A DNA stretch of 64,000 bases, from contig CAWDDH010000003.1 of assembly GCA_963801105.1 (NCBI GenBank), forward strand, positions 3,763,496 to 3,827,495. The letters run 5' to 3'. Positions 57,424 to 64,000 of this stretch are shown here, one piece after another. The notes under the pieces are model-generated. The model saw only the letters and a program-made list of their open reading frames with translations. It was not told the DNA's origin and did not search any database. The stretch is from JAENVU01 sp963801105 (GTDB lineage: Bacteria; Actinomycetota; Acidimicrobiia; IMCC26256; JAENVU01). Made by a program: the position numbers and the translations under genes. Within the stretch, counting starts at the first letter, position 1; the number at the start of each line of letters is the position of its first letter.

Positions 57424-58843
57424 ATGGCGATGCGATCGTCGGCAACCGACTACCTCGTCGTCGGTGCGGGCGCGACGGGTATGGCCTTCACGGACGCCCT
57501 GATCGACCACGCGGACGTGCACGTCACGATCGTCGACCGCCTTCCGGCCGCCGGCGGCCATTGGCAACACGCGTACCCGTTCGTCCAGCTCCATCAGGCG
57601 TCGGTGTTCTACGGCGTGGCGTCGACCGTGCTCGGCAACGGCGCCGTGCAGGAGCGCGGCCCGGAGACGGGGCTCCAGGAACGGGCTCGCCAGTCCGAGA
57701 TCCAGGCGTACTACGACGACATCCTCCATCGCCGCTTCCTCGGTTCGGGCCGGGTGAGCTTCCTCGGGGGCTGCGAGTACCACACCGACGGCACCTCGCA
57801 CTTCGCGACGTCCCGGGTGTCGGGCGAGACCGTCGAGATCGACGTCCGGCGCCGGGTGGTCGACGCCACCTACCTCTCACCCACGATCCCCGCGACGACC
57901 CCGCCGCCCTTCGGCGTCGCGGAGGACGTCCCCGTCGTAGCGATCAACGAGCTCGCCGCGCTGGACACGGCGCCGGCGAACTTCGTGATCGTCGGTTCGG
58001 GCAAGACCGCGACCGACGGGATCGTGTGGCTGGTGCGCAACGGTGTGCCGCCCGACCGGATCACCTGGGTGCGCCCGAGGGATCCGTGGATGCTCAATCG
58101 CGCCGTCGTCCAGCCCGATCCGGTGGTGGCGCTCGGGCTCTCGGCGGACACCATGGCCGCGGCCGCCGACGCCGCGTCGCTCGACGATCTCTTCCTGCGC
58201 CTCGAAGCGGCCGGCGCGATGCTGCGGATCGACCCGGACGTCATGCCCACGATGGCCAAGACGCCGACGCTCGGCGCGTGGGAGCTCGACCTGCTCCGCA
58301 CCGTGGAGCACGTCGTGCGCCTGGGCCACGTCCGGCACGTGACCTCGCGGGAGATCGTCCTCGACGGCGGGAGCGTCCCGCTGGCGCCGGGCTCGCTCGT
58401 CGTGCACTGCGCCGCGTCGGGTCTTCGGTACCCGCGGGTGGTGCCGATCTGGGGGCCGGACACGATCCGGCTCCAGACGATCCGGGCCGGCTTCCCGTGC
58501 TATCTGCGCCGCACTGGCCGGCTACGTCGAGGCGACCCGCGACGACGATCGCGAGCGCAACCGGCTGTGTCCGCCCAACACGCTCGCCGACGATCCCGGT
58601 GACTGGGCGTGGATGCAGGTGCGTGGCACCGTCGCCGGGCGCAGCTACGGCGCGGAGCCGGACATCGCGGCCTGGGCCAACGCCTGTGCGCTGAACCCCG
58701 CACGGGTCGAACCGTCCCGGCGCGACGATCCCGCGGTGCGGGCCGCGGCGGCACGCCTGGACGCGATCACCGACCGGGGGCTCGCGCGGTTGGTGGAGCT
58801 CGCCCAGGAACCACGGGCGGGCGTCGGCCCGGCTCCCGGCTGA
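57424..58843 (+). CDS. FAD/NAD(P)-dependent flavoprotein, frameshifted near 58,506
   Basis: Starts at ATG 57424 (MAMRSSATDYLVVGAGATGM). The first FAD motif is at the N-terminus and a second nucleotide motif, FVIVGSGKTATDG, lies at about residue 185. The chain reads well to GFPCY and then continues in another frame as CAALAGYVEATRDDDRERN and WMQVRGTVAGRSYGAEPD to the stop at 58843. One extra base in TGCTATCTGCGCC explains it. As written, the first frame ends at 58602 with an unrelated Arg-rich tail. It is probably a flavin monooxygenase or oxidoreductase. Restored length is about 472 residues. Confidence 0.75.
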
Positions 58844-58888
58844 GGGAAGAGGCCCGCGGCCACTGGGGCCACATCGCGGACGGCCCGC

Positions 58889-59705
58889 TCAGCCTGCGCC
58901 GATCGCGCGGGTCCTCGAGCCGAGCAGGTTCAGCTTGTACTCCCGGATCACCTCCGGCGCGACGCTCGTGCCGTCGGGCGCGGCGAAGGAGAGCGCGTCG
59001 AACGGACACTGGACGATGCACGCGCCGCACTGCACGCATTCGTCGGGCCGGGCGAGCTCGGCGAGGCGTCGGGCCCGGTCGATGACCAAGACGTCCTTCG
59101 GGCACACCTCGGCGCAGAACGCCGCCCCCGTGCATCGCTCCTGGTCGAGTGCGATCGTCAGGAGCCGATCCTCCTGCAGCCCGCTCTTGAAGATCGGGGT
59201 GCTCCCCGACAGGTCCACGCCGAGGACGAGGAGCACCACCAGGGCGCCGAGGAGCCACGGCCAGCCGGGCACGGCGGACCCGCCGATCCAGGCCCCGATC
59301 GCGAGCCGGGCCGCGACGAGCGCGAGCCAGAACCCACCGACGACGGCCAGGGGCCCGAGGTCGAGCGTCAACCCGCCGACGGCGCGCCGGCTCGTGACGG
59401 AGAGCCACCGCCGGTAGAGCGGGAACGCAGCGAACACGGCGACGGCCAGGCCCCAGACGAGCGCGATCGCGGGGAGCACGGCTCCGGGGCTGACGGCGAG
59501 GAGCACCAGCGCGGGAAGCGAGAGCGGGAAGGCCCACGCGATCGCCATCTCGAGCCGTCGGCCGAGCGGGAATCCGACGGTACGGGCCGCGCGCGCCGCA
59601 GGGCCGTCGGGCACCCGGGCGTGGCGCGTCTCGGCCAGGAACGCCGGCAGGTCGGTCGCCTCGACCGGTCCCCAGACGACGCGCCAGCCGGTTCGCCGAC
59701 GACGG
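58889..59705 (-). CDS. HgcAB-like fusion protein, C-terminal part, 5' end missing
   Basis: The part present begins at RRTGWRVVWGPVEATDLPAF, the end of a corrinoid-binding CdhD/HgcA-type domain (HgcA of mercury methylators has RRTGF and YGPVRAADLPAY here). It then has about five membrane helices, with TVGFPLGRRLE before the first and LSGST after the last, at the places of TVTFSLADRL and FTGATT in HgcA. A ferredoxin domain resembling HgcB is fused on. Its first cluster is CTGAAFCAEVCP, lacking the second Cys (Ala instead). The second is canonical, CVQCGACIVQCP. The corrinoid cap-helix region, including the Cys that defines true HgcA, would lie upstream and is lost at the junction. Confidence 0.7.
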
Positions 59706-59715
59706 CGGCCATCCA
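59690..59715. other. Junction between actinobacterial and alphaproteobacterial sequence
   Basis: On the minus strand the SIS-domain gene (AGLLVLARW, ending about 59,713) runs straight into the HgcAB-like gene (RRTGW, about 59,690) within about 25 bases. To the right GC content drops and frameshifts become dense; to the left genes are mostly intact. There is no transposon, repeat or tRNA at the point, so an assembly chimera is most likely. Confidence 0.8.
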
Positions 59716-60218
59716 GCGTGCCAGCACGAGAAGTCCGGCCACGACCGAGTTGACGAAGGACTTTGGCGCCGCTACGCCACGTCGACCCCTGCGGCGATAT
59801 CGATGCGGTGATGGCACTCGTCGGCGAGCGGCGCACGGCACCGTGTTGCTGAATGCGATCGTCATGCCGCCTCCTTCGGTGGTGAGCCGGGTCATGGCGA
59901 TGATGTCCGGACTTTCGCCGGACTGGGAGATCGCAAGCGCGGCGGCACGTTCCAGCTCTCGGTGTGGCGCTGGAGCATCGACGCCAGCGACGGGCCGAGC
60001 GAGGCGACCTGCAGACGCATGGTGCGTTCGATCGCGTATTTCAGGAACACGGCCGCATTGTCCGACGAGCCACGGGCGATCGTCACGACGAGGCGCGGAT
60101 CGAGCGCGCGCAACGCCGCCGCCGTTTCCTCGACCTCTTCCCTGCTATGCGTGATGAGTCGCCGCACGGCCTCGGGAATTTTGTCGATCTCGTCGCGCAT
60201 ATGGCTTTGCGACGTCAT
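59705..60218 (-). pseudogene. SIS-domain sugar isomerase/deaminase-like protein, truncated and frameshifted
   Basis: ATG 60218 has GAAGGGA upstream. The SIS domain (GlmS C-terminal/AgaS/NagB-II type) is seen in alternating frames: VVTIARGSSDNAAVFLKYAIE, then AISQSGESPDI, then MTRLTTEGGGMTIAFSNT, then PLADECHHRIDIAAGVDVA, then KSFVNSVVAGLLVLARW. At least three indels separate them. The gene is then cut at the junction and would need about 150 more residues. Together with the kinase it should convert an amino-sugar phosphate such as glucosamine-6-phosphate. Confidence 0.75.
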
Positions 60219-60243
60219 GTGTGTCCCTTCATGATTGTGCCGG

Positions 60244-61010
60244 TCATTGGCCCGGCAGGGTGAGCTCTGCGACGAAATCGTAGGCATCGCCGCGATAGAG
60301 CGTATGGGTGAGCTCCACGACCCGGCCCTGCACGGCAGATAGGAAATGCGTTCGAGGAACAGTCCCGCATCGCGCGGCTCGACCTTGAGGAGCCTGAAGT
60401 CTTCTGTTCCTCGATATTGAGCGCCTAGATACGCTGGATGGCGCGGGCCGGCCGCGCGCCCCGCGCCTCGAGCACCCGGTAGAGCGAATCCGTGACGGCC
60501 GACGGATCGGGGATGAATTCCGCCGACACGCTCGACCATTCTCGAGCGCGAGCGGGACGTCGTCGGCGATGCGCAGACGATGGAACTGCGCGACCCGCGC
60601 CTCCGACGACAGGCCCAGTTTCATCATCTCGTCCGGCGAGGCGGATAGATGCCGCGGTCCAGCCATCGGCCCGCGTGCGCAGCCCCCGCCTTTCCATGTC
60701 CGTGAAGGAGGTGAGCAGCGACAGATGCTGTTCGGCATGCATGATCGGCCTTGCAACGAAGGTTCCCGACCCTGTGGCGGCGAAACAGGAGACCGGCTTC
60801 GACCAGCTCGTCGAGCGGCCTTCGGACCGTCACCCGGCTGATGCCCGCCTGCTCGGGACCTTCGCGCTCGGTTGGCAGCGCGTCGCCCGGCTTCAGCGTA
60901 CCGTCGGCGACAGCCGCCTCGATCGCCAGTCGCAGCTTGAGATAAAGCGGTCCGGCACCCACCGTCTGCAGGCGCTCGCGTGTGAACAGGACGGGCGCGG
61001 TCGTACTCAT
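60244..61010 (-). pseudogene. GntR/HutC-family regulator with UTRA domain, frameshifted
   Basis: ATG 61010 overlaps the kinase stop (ATGA). The winged helix is PLYLKLRLAIEAAVADGTLKPG, ALPTERE and ISRVTVRRPLDELVEAG. The UTRA ligand domain follows in several frames: SFTDMERRGLRTRADGW, GLSSEARVAQFHRLRIADDVPLA, SAEFIPDPSAVTDSLYRVLEARG, and GRVVELTHTLYRGDAYDF at the end. It is like NagR/YvoA and probably represses the divergent sugar transporter until an amino-sugar phosphate binds. Confidence 0.75.
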
Positions 61011-61883
61011 GCGGCGGCCCCCCTGGCGAAACGCTCGACCGCCAGCGCGACCGCGCCGTCGAGCGCGGTTCCGAATGGGTCGATGAGGATGCCCTGGTGT
61101 CGTTCCGCGAGGAATGGCGGGTAGAAGGGCGCAAGCCCACCCAGGAGGCAAAGCCGGTCACAGCCCGGCCAGATGATCGCGTCGATGCATTTGGTGATGA
61201 AACCAGCCTCCGTTTCCATGATCTCTCGCGCAATGGCGTCGCCATGGCTGGCATGGTCGAAGACGGTCACTGCATAGCGCCCGAAGTCAGCGGGCTTGGC
61301 GCCGTCGGCGAACGCGACGATGCGCTCGGGATCGCCCCCGAATTCCCCCAGCAGGCTTTCGCTGAGATCGGACGAGGGAGTCATTCGGCGATGCGCCAGA
61401 AGGCATTGCTCGAGTGCCAATCGCCCGATCCTCGCGCCGCTGCCCTGATCACCGAGCGTGAAGCCCCATCCGCCGACCTGGGTGACCTGCGTGCCGTGCC
61501 TCGACAGGAACACGGAGCCCGTACCGAGAATGGCGACGGCGCCGTCGTTTTTGCCGAGCGCCCCGTGCAGCGCGATGCTGGAATCCGTCTCCAGCGCAAA
61601 GCGCGCGAACGGCAGCCTTGCCGCGATCCTTTCGGCGCAGGCACGGATATTGACGCCGGCGAGGCCGAGCACGGCCGGTGCCGAAAGCGCGGTCGCCGGA
61701 TTCCAGACCGGCAACCGCCGCCGCCGCCTTCGCCGCCGCTTCGATGCTGGCGAGCGCGCGGTCCGGATCCGTCATGATATTCGGCGATACCGGCTCTTCC
61801 CGCGGCCGACAATGCGGCCGTCGGCATCGGCCAGCGCAGCCCGGCTGCTCTAATCGACTCATCGATGCCAGGTAATAGTCCAT
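61007..61883 (-). pseudogene. BadF/BadG-type ATPase, N-acetylglucosamine-kinase-like, frameshifted near the N-terminus
   Basis: ATG 61883 with AGGAGG upstream (MDYYLA). The first nucleotide motif lies across a frame change (about 61,855: IDES in another frame), then NIMTDPDRALASIEAAAKAA, then from about 61,700 the third frame holds GLAGVNIRACAERIAARL, ILGTGSVFLSRHG, GGWGFTLGDQGSGARIG and CLLGGLAPFYPPFL to the stop. The GDQGSGAWIG-type motif marks N-acetylglucosamine kinases of this family. Confidence 0.75.
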
Positions 61884-62194
61884 CAGAGAGCCTCCTCGGC
61901 AAGGATACCAAAAAAAGACGATTTACCAAGCGAATTTCGATCATGCACGTCACAGAGGCTCATTCGGTTGATTCATCTCATCTGAATTCGCAACCGAAGC
62001 CGCAAAAAGCTGAAAAACTGAAAATTGCTCTGGACTATCGGGATTTTTTTTGGGCATCATCGGCGCACGGGTCTGACCATGCAGGGGGGGCATTCGGCCT
62101 TGGCATAGGTGCCAGCCTGGTTGCACTCTTCGCCTTGCCGGCAGGAAGACGCCCGTATCGTAGCGCCGGCACGGCGCGAAAGAGGGAGAACGAC
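61884..62194. promoter_or_regulatory. AT-rich divergent control region of the amino-sugar module
   Basis: No gene is seen in these 311 bases, which are much less GC-rich than the flanks. They hold direct repeats ATACCAA (61905-61911) and TTACCAA (61923-61929), 18 bases apart, and a perfect 8-base inverted repeat TTCGGTTG (61963-61970) / CAACCGAA (61991-61998) with a 20-base centre, plus a T8 run near 62,044. These are candidate sites for the GntR regulator and the two divergent promoters. Confidence 0.5.
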
Positions 62195-63456
62195 ATGAAA
62201 AGCCACGCACTGAAGACATTGCTGGTCGCGGAAGTTCTCTCCGGGATCGGCAGCCACTGCCTTTGCGCAGGACGTGAAGCTGACGATCGAGAGCTGGCGC
62301 AACGACGACCTGCCGGTCTGGAAGGACACGATCATTCCCGCCTTCGAGAAGGAAAATCCGGGGATCAAGGTGTGTTCGCGCCGGCGGCGCCCACCGAATA
62401 CAACGCCGCGCTCAACGCCAAGCTCGCCGCGGGCTCGGCCGGCGATCTCATCACCTGCCGGCCGTTCGACGCTTCGCTCGAACTCTACAACAAGGACTAT
62501 CTGACCGCCGTCGACGACCTCAAGGGCATGGCAATTCTCCGAGTCGCCAAGGCGGCCTGGCAGACCGACGACGGCAAGACCACGTTCTGCGTGCCGATGG
62601 CCTCGGTGCTGCACGGTTTCATCTACAACAAGGACGCCTTCACGAAGCTCGGCCTGACGCCGCCGAAGACGAGGCCGAGTTCTTCGAGGTGCTCGAAAAG
62701 ATCAAGGCCGACGGCACCTATGTGCCGCTCGCCATGGGCACCCACGACCAGTGGGAAGCCGCGACCATGGGCTACCAGAATATCGGCCCGAACTACTGGA
62801 AGGGCGAGGAAGGCCGGAGGCGCTGATCGCCGGCAAGGAGAAGCTGACCGATCCCGAATGGGTCAAGCCGTTCGAGGAACTGGCCAAATGGGCGCCCTAC
62901 ATGGGCGACGGCTTCGAGGCCCAGACCTATCCCGACAGCCAGAACCTGTTCACGCTCGGCCGCGCCGCGATCTACCCGGCCGGTTCGTGGGAGATTGCCG
63001 TGTTCCGCCGCGCAGGCGGATTTCGAGATGGCGCCTTTCCGCCGCCGGTGCCGGAGGCGGCATACCTGCTACATCTCCGACCAGCCCGACCATGCGCTCG
63101 GCATGAACGCAGGCGCGCCAAGCACCCGACTGCGGCCAAGAAGTTCCTCGAATGGGTGGCCTCGAAGGAGTTCGCCGAACTCTACGGCAATGCGCTGCCC
63201 GGCTTCTTCCCGCTCACCAGCGAGAAGGTCACGCTCAAGGATCCGCTGGCCAACGAGTTCGAGCTGGCGGCAGACCTGCAAGTGGACGATCCGCTCCACC
63301 TACCAGATCCTGTCGCGCGGCAAGCCCAACCTCGAGAATGCCCTGTGGACGGCGTCGGCCAACGTGATCAACGGCACCGAGACGCCCAAGCAGGCCGCCG
63401 AAAGCCTGCAGAAGGGCCTCGACAGCTGGTATAAGCCTGGCATGTACGAGAAGTAG
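62195..63456 (+). pseudogene. Sugar ABC transporter substrate-binding protein, multiply frameshifted
   Basis: ATG 62195 with AGAGGGAGAA upstream and a signal peptide (MKSHALKTLLVAEVLSGIG). Conserved segments alternate between frames: KLTIESWRNDDLPVWKDTII, then EYNAALNAKLAAGSAGDL and FIYNKDAFTKLGLTPP, then VLEKIKADGTYVPLAMG, then ALIAGKEKLTDPEWVKPFEE and SAKKFLEW-type stretch, then QILSRGKPNLENALWTASAN to the stop. More than six indels are needed. It is an SBP_bac_1 protein of the rhizobial amino-sugar or oligosaccharide type, periplasmic. Confidence 0.78.
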
Positions 63457-63474
63457 GGCTGACCGGACGAAACC

Positions 63475-63506
63475 GGACCGCGGCCTCCCAGAGAGGCCGC
63501 GGGTCC
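63475..63506 (+). terminator. Intercistronic hairpin between binding protein and permease
   Basis: GGACCGCGGCCTC pairs with GAGGCCGCGGGTCC (one bulged G) around the loop CCAGA, 18 bases after the binding-protein stop. No T-run follows. Such stems keep the binding-protein mRNA more abundant than the downstream permease message. Confidence 0.65.
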
Positions 63507-63527
63507 CCACTCACGGGGCGAGGGGCA

Positions 63528-64000
63528 ATGGCTGACCACAGGCGGAACCGGCGCCGATGGCCGGCCTCAAAGCGGCAAGGCCGCCGTGCGTTGCACATCG
63601 CGGTGTTCTCGCGCCGGCGGTGCTCATCTACACCGCGATCATGGTCCTCCCGCGGTTTCGACCCTCGAGAGTCCTTCTTCCAGGTCAAGTGGACGGCACA
63701 CGCTGTTCGTGGGCCTGGCCAATTTCAAGGCCCTGTTCTTCGATCCGCGCTGGTCCGCGGATTTCTGGAAGCACTCGCGGAACAACGTCAGGTTCTTCAT
63801 CGTCGTCATGCGCGTGCAGAACCCCTGGGCATCCTGCTCGGCCGCGCTGCTGTCGAGCCCCAGCTCAGGCTGCGGGCCGCCTACCGCACGGCGATCTTCA
63901 TGCCGACGATCCTGTCCTTTGTCATCGTCGGCTTCGTCTGGAAGCTATCCTCAGCCCCTGTGGGCGTGGCGCCGCATCTTCTCGCGCTCGTCGGCCTGAG
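63528..64000 (+). pseudogene. Sugar ABC transporter permease (UgpA/MalF type), frameshifted, runs off the window
   Basis: ATG 63528 after GAGGGG (MADHRRNRRRW). In alternating frames: ALHIAVF then a first membrane helix ending TAIMVL, TLFVGLANFKALFFDPRWSA, WKHSRNNVRFFIVVM and AAYRTAIFMPTILSFVIVGFVW. This is the first part of an inner-membrane permease with about six helices, partner of the binding protein upstream. The end is outside the window. Confidence 0.72.

Noticed and set aside
59705..64000. Horizontal transfer of a rhizobial island into the actinobacterium
   Set aside because: The join is inside two truncated genes with no integration signature, and the sudden change in indel density fits a different, lower-quality source sequence better. 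Not fully excluded.

Overview
The window is two unrelated pieces of DNA. From base 1 to about 59,700 it is a very GC-rich, densely packed actinobacterial chromosome. Many genes start with GTG, 4-base GTGA/ATGA overlaps are common, and the content includes F420-dependent luciferase-like oxidoreductases, an SCO6745-family protein, a fused LivH-LivM permease and two phytanoyl-CoA dioxygenase-family enzymes. An acidimicrobial-type soil, sediment or aquatic actinobacterium from a metagenome fits best, but this is inference from gene content. From about 59,705 to the end the DNA looks like an alphaproteobacterium of the Rhizobiales type. It is visibly less GC-rich and carries a frameshift every few hundred bases. 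The two parts meet inside two different genes read on the same strand, so the junction is most likely an assembly chimera.

Layout of the actinobacterial part: 0-2.3 kb, a nitrate/nitrite-sensor-type histidine kinase; 2.4-7.5 kb, a complete branched-chain amino acid (Liv-type) ABC transporter; 7.5-14.4 kb, a small membrane protein, an IMPase-fold enzyme, then a minus-strand series of aminotransferase, DUF3054 protein, sulfatase, acetyltransferase and a frameshifted alkylation-repair pair (Ada-AlkA and O6-alkylguanine methyltransferase). 14.6-43.1 kb is a catabolic region: acyl-CoA synthetase, DinB protein, two PhyH oxygenases, two Amidohydro_2-type and two D-aminoacylase-type amidohydrolases, a second sulfatase, crotonase, SDR, an FAD hydroxylase, dienelactone hydrolase, two LLM oxidoreductases, esterases and a beta-lactamase-fold hydrolase. 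A perfect KstR-type operator lies just before one amidohydrolase, which hints at steroid-type lipid catabolism. 43.3-47.7 kb holds a LuxR-type regulator upstream of a SnoaL-like protein and a methyltransferase, with clustered repeats between them, and an unassigned protein. 47.7-51.1 kb is a four-gene drug-efflux-type ABC operon ending in its own TetR gene, with a palindrome at its promoter. 51.1-58.8 kb has an orphan sugar-binding lipoprotein, a small amphipathic protein, a methyltransferase, a HyuA/HyuB pair and a flavoprotein. The last actinobacterial gene is the C-terminal part of an HgcAB-like fusion (five-helix membrane domain plus ferredoxin domain), cut off by the junction.

The alphaproteobacterial tail is an amino-sugar uptake module. 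A divergent minus-strand operon (BadF-type kinase, GntR/UTRA regulator, SIS-domain isomerase/deaminase) faces a plus-strand sugar ABC transporter (binding protein, then a permease that runs off the window). Every gene in it is interrupted by small indels although the protein sequence in the alternating frames is well conserved, which points to uncorrected sequencing error rather than decay.

No tRNA, rRNA, CRISPR array, insertion sequence or phage gene was seen.
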